Below, in pieces: positions 11,044 through 19,307 of a stretch of 64,000 nucleotides of DNA. The notes below the pieces were generated by a model. It saw only the letters and a list, made by a program, of their open reading frames with translations. It did no database searches and was not told the origin of the DNA. The stretch comes from Sphingobacteriales bacterium UTBCD1. GTDB lineage: Bacteria; Bacteroidota; Bacteroidia; Chitinophagales; Chitinophagaceae. The stretch spans positions 141,198 to 205,197 of the forward strand of contig MWTC01000016.1 in assembly GCA_002066995.1 (NCBI GenBank), written 5' to 3'. Position numbers and translations under genes: made by a program. Each line of letters opens with the position of its first letter. The stretch's first letter is position 1.

Positions 11044-12972
11044 TTATTTCCATAAATACAAAACGATAATGACCAGTACGATGATGCCTATAAAAAAATA
11101 CATGGCATAGGCCTGTACTTTTCCTGATTGAATACCTTTGATCCATCCGGAAATTTTTGCCGTACTGTATGCCATTCCGTTCATAGTGCCATCTACTATA
11201 TTTCTGTCAATCCATGCTGCCGGCCTTCCTACCAGGTTAAAAATAATTTTCTTTGTTACGAAAAGATAGATCTCATCCATGTAAAATTTTTTATGAGCTG
11301 CCTGATACAGGCCTCCGAAAGCTGCGGCAACCCGATGCGGCCTGTTGCTTTCAGTTTTATACATCCACATGGCGATTGCTATCCCTGCCAGGGCGAAGCA
11401 AACAGGTGCAATAGAAAAATTCAGATGAAATGCTGATTCTAATAATTTTCCATCGGAAGAAACATATTTTCCAAAGGGAATAAATCCAATGAACATTGTA
11501 CCTGCCCCGAGAATGATGAGTGGCAATTTCATCGTGAAACTTATTCCGTGAGGTGGTTCGTGCTTTTCTCTTTGTTTGTTCCAGAAAACAGAGAAATAAA
11601 GCCGGAACATATAAAATACGGTAAGCCCGGAGGTAAAAAGAGCAATAGAATAAATAAATTTATTGGAATTGAATGCTGCAAGCAATACTTCTTCTTTACT
11701 GAAAAACCCTGCAAAGGGAGGAACTCCCGAGATAGCCAGGCAGGCGATCAGGAATGTGATATGAGTGACCGGCATAAATTTTCTAAGGCTCCCCATGTCT
11801 TTCATTTCATTGCTGTGCACTGCATGGATTATTGCGCCTGCGCCGAGGAATAAAAGGGATTTAAAAAATGCATGAGTGAACAAATGAAACATGGAAGCGG
11901 TAAAGCCTGTACCGGCTTCGCCTCCGTATTTTGCGGCACCAAGTGCAAACATCATATAGCCGATCTGTGAAATGGTAGAATAGGCCAGTACTCTTTTTAT
12001 ATCTGTTTGCGTACAGGCAATAAGTGCTGCGAGTAATGCAGAAATTGCGCCCAGCCATGTTACTATATGCAGGGCAGCTTCATTGATAGAATAAACCGGG
12101 AATAATCTTGCCACCAAATAAACCCCCGCCACCACCATCGTTGCAGCATGTATCAATGCAGAAACAGGAGTAGGGCCTTCCATTGCATCCGGCAGCCAGA
12201 TATGAAGCGGGAACATGGCTGATTTACCGGCGCCTCCAATAAAGACTAAAGTAAGCGCCCAGGTCATTACCGAGATGCCAAGAAATGATGCAGTAGTGAT
12301 ATTGATGTATTGTGAAGATTGCGTGTTGGTGAGCCTTTCTATCAATGTATTAAAATCAAGCGTTCCTCCTTCATAAGCAAGGATGAGAATACCGATCAGG
12401 AAACCGAGGTCTGCAAACCGTGTTACGATAAACGCTTTTTTTGAAGCGGCAACGGCAGAAGGCCTGTCATAATAAAATCCTATCAGTAAATAGGAAGATA
12501 TGCCCACCAGTTCCCAGAAAAAATAAATCTGGAAAATATTGGAGGCCATTACCAATCCAAGCATTGAAAATGTAAAGAGGGAAAGAAAAGAATAATAGGT
12601 GCTGAATCGTTCTTCACCTTTCATATATCCGAGGCTGAAAATATGCACCATTAAAGAAACAAAAGTCACTATTACCAGCATCATCACCGAAATGGCATCT
12701 ACCAGGATACCCATATTGATAGAGGTGCCCGAAGAAAATTGCAGCCAGGTGTATTTTAGGGGAATAATGGTTTGATAGGTGTCATGCACTTTCCCGCTGA
12801 CGAAAAAATATTGATAAGCAGTATAAAAAGCCAGGGCTGTTGACATGACCAGGATCAGGACACCGATGTAACCGGAGGATCGCCTGAAATATTTTTTTCC
12901 GAATAATCCCAGTAATACAAAGCCTGCTAAAGGGAGCAGCGGGATCAATGCTATGTAGTCTGAGTAGTTCAT
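11044..12972 (-). CDS. nuoL: NADH-quinone oxidoreductase-type subunit L
   Basis: Largest antiporter-like pump subunit of complex I, 642 residues. It carries the long lateral helix region at the C-terminus beyond the pump core. Diagnostic blocks are GILVDAISVMML, YFFWELVGISSYLLIGFYY (essential glutamate), and FPLHIWLPDAMEGPTPVSALIHAATMV split over two helices. SGVPPFAGFFSKEE also matches. The proton-pumping lysine and histidine positions appear intact. An 81-bp AT-rich spacer separates it from nuoK. Confidence 0.96.
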   Translation of the reverse strand: MNYSDYIALIPLLPLAGFVLLGLFGKKYFRRSSGYIGVLILVMSTALAFYTAYQYFFVSGKVHDTYQTIIPLKYTWLQFSSGTSINMGILVDAISVMMLVIVTFVSLMVHIFSLGYMKGEERFSTYYSFLSLFTFSMLGLVMASNIFQIYFFWELVGISSYLLIGFYYDRPSAVAASKKAFIVTRFADLGFLIGILILAYEGGTLDFNTLIERLTNTQSSQYINITTASFLGISVMTWALTLVFIGGAGKSAMFPLHIWLPDAMEGPTPVSALIHAATMVVAGVYLVARLFPVYSINEAALHIVTWLGAISALLAALIACTQTDIKRVLAYSTISQIGYMMFALGAAKYGGEAGTGFTASMFHLFTHAFFKSLLFLGAGAIIHAVHSNEMKDMGSLRKFMPVTHITFLIACLAISGVPPFAGFFSKEEVLLAAFNSNKFIYSIALFTSGLTVFYMFRLYFSVFWNKQREKHEPPHGISFTMKLPLIILGAGTMFIGFIPFGKYVSSDGKLLESAFHLNFSIAPVCFALAGIAIAMWMYKTESNRPHRVAAAFGGLYQAAHKKFYMDEIYLFVTKKIIFNLVGRPAAWIDRNIVDGTMNGMAYSTAKISGWIKGIQSGKVQAYAMYFFIGIIVLVIIVLYLWK

Positions 12973-13054
12973 CAGTATGTAAAAGTCAAATGTTAAGGGT
13001 TAAAATGATGAGATTTTCAGATCAATATTTCCTGTTTTTTATTTTTTAATTTTT

Positions 13055-13369
13055 TTACCATTTCATTTCAGTTGCATCTTCTACGTCAATAGACCGGTGA
13101 CTGCGGAACAGATTAATGATTATTGCGATTGCTACGGCTGCTTCAGCTGCAGCAATTGTTATGATAAAAATGGTAAAGAAAATGCCATCCAGTTTTCCCG
13201 GCCACAGAAATTTATTAAACACAACGAAGTTGATATTAACACTGTTTAATATCAATTCAATTGCCATCAGCATCGTGATCAGGTTACGGCGGGTAAACAA
13301 ACCGTACATGCCGATAAAGAAAAGGGCTGTACTCAGGAATAAAATATGGCTTATTGGTATTCCGCTCAT
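13055..13369 (-). CDS. nuoK: NADH-quinone oxidoreductase-type subunit K
   Basis: Small membrane subunit of complex I, 104 residues, with three hydrophobic helices. The conserved glutamates are in MAIELILNSVNINF and TIAAAEAAVAIAI, both part of the proton path. Its ATG overlaps the nuoJ stop by 4 bp, which suggests translational coupling. Confidence 0.95.
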   Translation of the reverse strand: MSGIPISHILFLSTALFFIGMYGLFTRRNLITMLMAIELILNSVNINFVVFNKFLWPGKLDGIFFTIFIITIAAAEAAVAIAIIINLFRSHRSIDVEDATEMKW

Positions 13370-13920
13370 TTTTTATTGGTATTTGCAGCCTGTTCGTTTT
13401 CTCCTTTGGCCTGGTTAGTTGAAGTTTTCATCGCTATCACAATGCATCCTATCATTGCGGCGAGTAACAAAATGCTTACTGCCTCAAAAGGCAAGGCAAA
13501 TCCCTGTTCACCTGTTGTCAGCATCTGGTTGCCTATTTTGGAAATACCGGCATCAAATGTTCCCTCGCCGGAGATAAAATTGTTCTTATAGATCAGAAGG
13601 TAAGTAAATGCAAAACCAAACAACACGGCGAATACCGATGCAATAGTCCTTTTTACGGGAGCTTTTGGCATTTCTGTGCCGGACTGTTGTGTCAGGAAAA
13701 CAGAAAAAATGATCAGCACTACGATCCCGCCGACATAAACAACGATTTGTACGGCAGCAATGAATTCCACCTGTAACCAGAAATACAGTGCGGAAACCCC
13801 AACAAGGGAAAAAAGCAGCCAGATGGCAGAGCGGAATATCTTTCTTGTGGTCATCGCCAGTAAGCCACAGCCCAGGATGAAGGCAGCGATCACATAAAAT
13901 AGTATTTGCGAAGCAGTCAT
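13366..13920 (-). CDS. nuoJ: NADH-quinone oxidoreductase-type subunit J
   Basis: Membrane subunit of complex I, 184 residues from the ATG at 13920 (MTASQILFYV). A TTG codon further out at 13938 would add six residues and is less likely. It has five hydrophobic segments, and the conserved block VQIVVYVGGIVVLIIF holds the pi-bulge helix that links quinone reduction to pumping. An 85-bp AT-rich spacer built of short recurring words (TCAAAAATCAGAAATT-like) separates it from nuoI. Confidence 0.93.
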   Translation of the reverse strand: MTASQILFYVIAAFILGCGLLAMTTRKIFRSAIWLLFSLVGVSALYFWLQVEFIAAVQIVVYVGGIVVLIIFSVFLTQQSGTEMPKAPVKRTIASVFAVLFGFAFTYLLIYKNNFISGEGTFDAGISKIGNQMLTTGEQGFALPFEAVSILLLAAMIGCIVIAMKTSTNQAKGENEQAANTNKK

Positions 13921-14023
13921 GTAAAATTCAAATATCAAAAATCAGAAATTAAAAGCTGAAATTTCAAAAGCTTTGAATGTTTTTCTGATCATTAATTGGT
14001 TTTTATAATTTTTCCGGTCATGC

Positions 14024-14506
14024 TTATTCCACACCATCCCGGATCTTTGAACCGGGTTTGTTCAATATTTTAATCAGGTCATTTCTGTTTGTTACGCTGT
14101 GCTCAAATGCCTGGTCCATTTTGATGGCGTCAGTAGGGCAGGCTTCAATGCACAAATTACACATGGTACACATGTCCAGGTGATAGACAAAAGTGTCCAG
14201 CGCTTTTTTCTTTTTTCCATCCGGGGTGAGATCAAATTTGGTGATGATCTTAATAGACCCGTTTGGGCATGCAATTTCGCAGGCGGTGCACCCGGTACAG
14301 GCATGTTCATTGTTTTCATCATGTATCAGCACTACTTCACCGCGAAATCGTTCGGGCAGCAGGAGGGTATCCCTGTTGTCGGGATACAACTGCGTGATCT
14401 TTTCCTTTCTGTGTTTTAGGGCGTATTTGCCGGTCAGTTTCATTCCGGTGGCCAATGATTTTACTGCACCTAAAACTTCGCCAAGATAATTTTTTATGAA
14501 GCCCAT
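14024..14506 (-). CDS. nuoI: NADH-quinone oxidoreductase-type subunit I (two [4Fe-4S])
   Basis: Ferredoxin-like connecting subunit that carries electrons toward NuoB, 160 residues. Two complete CxxCxxCxxxC motifs are present at C70/73/76/80 (CTGCTACEIACP) and C113/116/119/123 (CTMCNLCIEACP). It starts 10 bp after the nuoH stop. In complexes without NuoEFG, this side of the machine is a possible docking face for a soluble ferredoxin; that is inference. Confidence 0.95.
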   Translation of the reverse strand: MGFIKNYLGEVLGAVKSLATGMKLTGKYALKHRKEKITQLYPDNRDTLLLPERFRGEVVLIHDENNEHACTGCTACEIACPNGSIKIITKFDLTPDGKKKKALDTFVYHLDMCTMCNLCIEACPTDAIKMDQAFEHSVTNRNDLIKILNKPGSKIRDGVE

Positions 14507-14516
14507 ACTAAAAAAT

Positions 14517-15593
14517 TTAAAAATGCCATTTCATGATCGCAATAAATGTTGCCAGCAATAAATTGATCATGCTGATGGGTAACAGGTATTTCCATTCCAG
14601 GTTCAGCAACTGATCGATACGCAACCTGGGAAAGGTCCATCGGAACCACATGATGACGAAGATCAGGAAAAATGTTTTCCCAAAGAACCATACTGAGGAT
14701 GGAATATAATCCATCACTTCGTTGAATTTGGTACCTGTACCAAAATGCAGGGGCATCCACCCGCCCAGGAACAGAGTAGCACCCAGCGCACAAACCACAA
14801 AGATGTTTACATATTCTGCCAGGAAGAATAATGCGAATTTCATTCCTGAATACTCCGTATGAAAACCGGCTGTCAGTTCCGATTCAGCCTCTGCAAGGTC
14901 AAACGGTGCCCGGTTGGTTTCTGCAGTGACCGCAATAATAAAAATAATAAAGGCGATCCATACCGGCAGGTGTCCTTTAAATATCCACCATCCGTTTTCC
15001 TGTGAGGTGATGATTTCTGAAAGTTTCAGGCTGCCGGTTAAAACAATAACCGCTAATATGGAGAGCCCGGCAGATAGTTCATAGCTGACTATTTGCGCAC
15101 CACTACGCATGGCGCCCAGTAATGAATATTTATTATTGCTTGCCCAACCTGCCATCAATATCCCGATCACAGAGAGTGAGGAGACTGCGGTAATAAAAAA
15201 TACACCGATATTAATATCCCATATCTGGAAACCTTTGGCGAACATCAATGGCGCCAACACAACCATTGCTACAATCATGACAATGAATGGCGCCAGGTTG
15301 AATAAAAGTTTATCCACCCCGTTTGGTGTCATACCTTCTTTTACTATCAGTTTCAACGTATCTGCTGTGGTCTGAAATATTCCTTTGGGGCCGACACGGT
15401 TGGGGCCTAAACGTAATTGCATTACGGCAGAAACTTTTCGTTCCATGTATATAAGTACCAGGCCGAGCATAGCAAACAAACCGATTGCCAATGCACCGAT
15501 AATTGCAAATTCAATCAGCATCGCTATTGTAGGATTGAACGTGGCATACAGCCAATCGTGAATGTTATCTGTTATATTTTGCAAACTCCACAC
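14517..15593 (-). CDS. nuoH: NADH-quinone oxidoreductase-type subunit H
   Basis: Membrane subunit forming the quinone-entry chamber of complex I, 358 residues with about 8 helices. Key blocks are YMERKVSAVMQLRLGPNRVG and the acidic loop TNRAPFDLAEAESELTAGFHTEYSG. KTFFLIFVIMWFRWTFPRLR also matches. The start is a GTG at 15593; no ATG upstream keeps the family N-terminus. It follows nuoD directly (46 bp), where nuoE, nuoF and nuoG would normally intervene. Confidence 0.94.
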   Translation of the reverse strand: MWSLQNITDNIHDWLYATFNPTIAMLIEFAIIGALAIGLFAMLGLVLIYMERKVSAVMQLRLGPNRVGPKGIFQTTADTLKLIVKEGMTPNGVDKLLFNLAPFIVMIVAMVVLAPLMFAKGFQIWDINIGVFFITAVSSLSVIGILMAGWASNNKYSLLGAMRSGAQIVSYELSAGLSILAVIVLTGSLKLSEIITSQENGWWIFKGHLPVWIAFIIFIIAVTAETNRAPFDLAEAESELTAGFHTEYSGMKFALFFLAEYVNIFVVCALGATLFLGGWMPLHFGTGTKFNEVMDYIPSSVWFFGKTFFLIFVIMWFRWTFPRLRIDQLLNLEWKYLLPISMINLLLATFIAIMKWHF

Positions 15594-15639
15594 TGCTTAA
15601 TTACAAATTATTAGTTATTAATTTTTTTCATCCCAGGAG

Positions 15640-16788
15640 TTACCTGTCTATATCCGGTATCACCAGATCCAATGTTCCCATGATCGCAACAAGGTCTCCT
15701 ATCTTTTGTCCTCTCGCCATATGATCCAATGCTGATAAGTTACAATAACCCGGCGATCGGAATTTAATACGGTAAGGAGTTGTTCCCCCTTCACTGATAA
15801 GGTACACTCCAAGTTCACCCCGGGCTGTTTCTACCCTTGAGTAAAATTCACCTTTGGGCAATTTCAGTACAGCTTTGGTTTTTGCCTGGAAATCTCCTTC
15901 TGGTATATTATCAATTAATTGTTCGATGACCGACATTGATTGTTTCATTTCTTTGATGCGAACCATGTAGCGGGAAAAACTATCACCACCGGCCTCAATA
16001 ATCTCATCGAATTGCAATTTGTCATATACTTCATAAGGATATAACTTCCGGATATCACATTGCACACCACTTCCCCGTGCTGAAGGCCCGCTCATCCCGT
16101 AAGATATGGCATCTTCTTTTGAAATATAGCCAACGCCTTTTGTACGGTTTTGAAAAATGATGTTGTCTGTGATCAGTTCGTCATATTCATGGATCTTTTT
16201 TTTGAAATGGTCAATGAAAGCATGAACTTTTTTCTGAAAGTCCGGATGTATGTCTGACATCACCCCCCCGGGAACCATATAGTTCATTGTTAGCCGGGTG
16301 CCACAGGTTTCTTCCATAATGTCATTGATCATTTCTCTTTCACGAAAAGCGAGAAAGAAGGGCGTTAATGCTCCTACATCCATAGCAAGGGCGCCCCACC
16401 ATAGCTGGTGCGAAGCAAGCCTGGTGAGTTCGTCCATCAGTACACGGATCACCTGTGCTCTTGGCGGAACTTCCAGTTGCATTCCTTTTTCCACACATAG
16501 CGCACATCCGTGGTTGTTTATATGCGCAGAGAGATAATCCATTCTGCTGGTTACGTAAATGAATTGCCGGTAAGTCAGGCTCTCACACATTTTCTCAATT
16601 GATCTATGAATGTAACCGAGATGAGGTTCCACTTTTTTTACCGTCTCCCCATTCAAAGTGATGATGAGGTGCAATACCCCGTGTGTGGAGGGGTGCTGTG
16701 GTCCCACATTTATGATCATGTCGGATTCACCATTCCCGGAAAAGGGAGTGGGAGTGGATTCATTTACTATTGAAGTTTCCCTGTACAT
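15640..16788 (-). CDS. nuoD: NADH-quinone oxidoreductase-type subunit D
   Basis: Quinone-site subunit related to [NiFe]-hydrogenase large subunits, 382 residues from the ATG at 16788. A GTG at 16836 would add 16 lysine-rich residues. The N-terminal block INVGPQHPSTHGVLHL and the His/Tyr quinone region (EPHLGYIHRSIEKMCE) are intact. The closing LDLVIPDIDR is typical of the family. It is a separate gene from nuoC, not the fused nuoCD seen in some Bacteroidetes. Confidence 0.95.
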   Translation of the reverse strand: MYRETSIVNESTPTPFSGNGESDMIINVGPQHPSTHGVLHLIITLNGETVKKVEPHLGYIHRSIEKMCESLTYRQFIYVTSRMDYLSAHINNHGCALCVEKGMQLEVPPRAQVIRVLMDELTRLASHQLWWGALAMDVGALTPFFLAFREREMINDIMEETCGTRLTMNYMVPGGVMSDIHPDFQKKVHAFIDHFKKKIHEYDELITDNIIFQNRTKGVGYISKEDAISYGMSGPSARGSGVQCDIRKLYPYEVYDKLQFDEIIEAGGDSFSRYMVRIKEMKQSMSVIEQLIDNIPEGDFQAKTKAVLKLPKGEFYSRVETARGELGVYLISEGGTTPYRIKFRSPGYCNLSALDHMARGQKIGDLVAIMGTLDLVIPDIDR

Positions 16789-16865
16789 TCGGATCTCAGG
16801 ATCATTTTTTTTATTCACAATATTTTTTCTGACCACTCTTCACCGGGAAGAAGCAGATCAGTTAT

Positions 16866-17324
16866 CTACAGTTTTATCATATTTACCGGATCTTCAAAAT
16901 CTTTTCTCATCGGATTTTTTCCTTCCCATCCTTCCGGGAGTATCAGCAAACGCAGGTCGGGATGATGCAGGAAATTCACTCCGAACATTTCATAAGCTTC
17001 CCGTTCATTAAACTCTGCCGTTCTCCATAAATGTGCAACAGTTTCTATCTCCGGTGTATTCCGATCCAGTTTTGCTTTTACTACGATCGTATGGCGGAAT
17101 GTGGTGGAACTCAGGTGATATACCATTGTCAGGTGAGTCTTCCAGTCAATACAGGTCACACAAAACAAGTAGTCAAACAACAAGTCCGGTGATTTTTTGA
17201 GTTGTTCTGCAAATGGTAACCATGATGCAGGATCAATCTGCACATTCAACCATTCCCCGCCTTCTTCAAAAGTGGCAGAAGGTAAGAGGTCAGTAATTTT
17301 TATTTTCAGTTCTTCTCTTGTCAT
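16866..17324 (-). CDS. nuoC: NADH-quinone oxidoreductase-type subunit C
   Basis: Peripheral-arm scaffold subunit (30-kDa family), 152 residues, at the short end of the range. The family signature ATVWRTAEFNEREAYEMFG-like block is present here as HLWRTAEFNEREAYEMFGV. It is followed by HPDLRLLILPEGWEGKNPMRKDF. It lies 9 bp after nuoB. Confidence 0.94.
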   Translation of the reverse strand: MTREELKIKITDLLPSATFEEGGEWLNVQIDPASWLPFAEQLKKSPDLLFDYLFCVTCIDWKTHLTMVYHLSSTTFRHTIVVKAKLDRNTPEIETVAHLWRTAEFNEREAYEMFGVNFLHHPDLRLLILPEGWEGKNPMRKDFEDPVNMIKL

Positions 17325-17333
17325 TTAAAAAGA

Positions 17334-17906
17334 TTATTCCCGTTTTTGCCCGTCCGGCTGGATCGCCGGGGCGGACATCCTGATTTGTTCCCGGGTCATT
17401 CCGCTTTTTATTTTTTCCTGCAAAGTGATGAGTGCATGTATCAAAGCTTCCGGCCTTGGCGGGCATCCCGCTATGTACACATCAACAGGAATGACATGAT
17501 CTGCTCCTTTCACAACGGAATAAGTGTTATAAAAAAAAGGGCCGCCGCTTGTGGCGCAGGCGCCCATGGCTACAACATATTTCGGATCTGCCATCTGGTC
17601 ATAGAGGCGTTTGAGCACAGGCGCCATTTTATTTACAATAGTGCCGGCAATGATTATGACATCTGCCTGCCGGGGAGTAGCTCTTGCCACTTCAAATCCG
17701 AATCGTGACCAGTCATATTTTGCAGAGGCAGCACTCATCATCTCTATAGCACAACAACTGGTTCCAAATACCAACGGCCACAGGGAATTGCTCCTTGCCC
17801 AATTGATCACCTGGTCCATCTTTCCTAACAGGATGCCTCCACCCGGTGTCTGGTGAACCGTACCGGGAAAAGGATCTACCTCTTGTATTCCGGGTTTCAC
17901 TTCCAT
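17334..17906 (-). CDS. nuoB: NADH-quinone oxidoreductase-type subunit B (N2 cluster)
   Basis: Holds the terminal [4Fe-4S] cluster N2 that reduces quinone, 190 residues. The four ligands are visible: tandem C51-C52 in [11 protein letters not shown]117 in [10 protein letters not shown] and C148 in [11 protein letters not shown]. The gene overlaps the end of nuoA by 10 bp. Confidence 0.96.
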   Translation of the reverse strand: MEVKPGIQEVDPFPGTVHQTPGGGILLGKMDQVINWARSNSLWPLVFGTSCCAIEMMSAASAKYDWSRFGFEVARATPRQADVIIIAGTIVNKMAPVLKRLYDQMADPKYVVAMGACATSGGPFFYNTYSVVKGADHVIPVDVYIAGCPPRPEALIHALITLQEKIKSGMTREQIRMSAPAIQPDGQKRE

Positions 17907-18247
17907 TTCAACGCTCCTTTTTTGTGTGCATAGAGAAAGCCGGTGAACAGTATGAAAAAAAATATAACAATTTCAATTAGCGCCAGCCAGCCGATTTCTT
18001 TTACCACTACCGCCCACGGAAATAAGAAAATCAGTTCTACATCGAAGATCAGGAATACTAAAGCAAACAGATAGTATCCTACATTGAACTGGATCCAGCT
18101 CGGGCCCGTAGTGACAACACCACATTCATACGCTTCTCCTTTCTGTTTGTTCGTTGTTGCTTTGGTTACCACTTTGGCAACCAATATTGCGATCCCCGAA
18201 AAAGCGATAGCTGCGATTGTGAGTGCGATCAGTGAACCGGCGCCCAT
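17897..18247 (-). CDS. nuoA: NADH-quinone oxidoreductase-type subunit A
   Basis: Small membrane subunit of complex I, 116 residues from the ATG at 18247. A GTG at 18265 would add six residues. It has three hydrophobic helices with the conserved loop [20 protein letters not shown] and the acidic [15 protein letters not shown] near-match promoter box (TATATTCG, minus strand, 18265-18272) lies just upstream, so nuoA may have its own start besides read-through from the flavoprotein gene. Confidence 0.93.
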   Translation of the reverse strand: MGAGSLIALTIAAIAFSGIAILVAKVVTKATTNKQKGEAYECGVVTTGPSWIQFNVGYYLFALVFLIFDVELIFLFPWAVVVKEIGWLALIEIVIFFFILFTGFLYAHKKGALKWK

Positions 18248-18357
18248 ACAAAAAATGATTTGCACGAATATAGCAAGTAGTTCTTAAAAACAGGCATGAT
18301 GAATATCACCAGGTTTATTGTAAAATATCATCAGATGATAAGGGATCTTAATAGGAA

Positions 18358-19077
18358 CTAACCATACAATTCACGGTGAATTGATTTTTTATCGTAACCC
18401 ATTGCCAGGATCCGTTTATGTGCTTCGTCCACCATGTTTTTCCAACCGCAAAGATAGAAATGTGCCGGCTGCTTCTCTTTGCAGAGTTCTTCATAGATTT
18501 CGTGTACATATCCCTGGCGGCCTTCCCATTGCTCCCGGGACAAAGTCGGGATATAATAAAAGCCTGGTATTTCGGATGCCAGAGCTTTCATTTCATCATA
18601 GTACAGTATATCTCCTTTTTTCCGGGTACCGAAGATCAGATAAATATTATTATGAACTGCAGGATATGATTTTAAATGATACATCATGCTCCTGAAGGGT
18701 GCAATGCCTGTGCCGGTACAGATCAAAAAGATTTCTTTGTCCAGAACTTCAGGCAAAGTAAAAACGCCCTGGGGTCCGCGGAAGGAAAGCGTACTTCCAA
18801 CCTTGATATGATTGAATATGTAGCCGGATCCTGCTCCGCCTTCTGCAAATACGATGACCAGTTCAAATACATTTGTTCCGTCTGGCCAGCTGGCAATAGA
18901 ATAACTACGCCATCTCTTATTAGACTTTTCATGAATCGGAAGATCCAGGGTGATAAATTGACCGGGAATAAAATCAAAGGAGCTTACTTCAGACACTTCC
19001 ACCCAAAAACGCCTGGTATTGTATGTGTGATTCTCAATCCGGATAACGGTACCTGTCCTCCATGGTAAAACTGCCAT
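18358..19077 (-). CDS. FNR-like FAD/NAD(P)-binding oxidoreductase
   Basis: Flavoprotein of the ferredoxin-NADP+ reductase superfamily, 239 residues, soluble. The N-terminal FAD barrel has the flavin motif RSYSIAS (about residues 57-63). The NAD(P) domain opens with ICTGTGIAPFRSM and ends HFYLCGWKNMVDEAHKRI and an aromatic-poor HRELYG tail. Such enzymes move electrons between NAD(P)H and ferredoxin or similar carriers. It is the first gene upstream of nuoA on the same strand, 110 bp away. Complex I here has no NADH module, so a role in electron exchange with the ferredoxin pool is an attractive inference. It could also belong to a different redox partner. Confidence 0.85.
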   Translation of the reverse strand: MAVLPWRTGTVIRIENHTYNTRRFWVEVSEVSSFDFIPGQFITLDLPIHEKSNKRWRSYSIASWPDGTNVFELVIVFAEGGAGSGYIFNHIKVGSTLSFRGPQGVFTLPEVLDKEIFLICTGTGIAPFRSMMYHLKSYPAVHNNIYLIFGTRKKGDILYYDEMKALASEIPGFYYIPTLSREQWEGRQGYVHEIYEELCKEKQPAHFYLCGWKNMVDEAHKRILAMGYDKKSIHRELYG

Positions 19078-19307
19078 TCTGTTATATTAAAAGATTAAGT
19101 CTGGCTGTAAAGATAAACTGTATGCAATATCTTTTTTAAAAACGGAGAAAATAAAAAGTAAAAATTTTTAATATATATTTTCTCATCCGAAAAAGTTCAT
19201 GCAGGTCCGGCCCCGGTTCAATATTTTTTATGAGCAGTAACGGGTGTCTGGTTGAAAAGACAAAGGCTTTCTCTTGCTAAGTTGTGCAGCAACAGGGATA
19301 GCATCCC

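Noticed and set aside
8058..18265. Hydrogenase-type or Mrp antiporter operon
   Set aside because: All eleven complex I core and membrane subunits are present with quinone-site and N2 motifs; no NiFe-ligand CxxC pairs are seen in NuoD.
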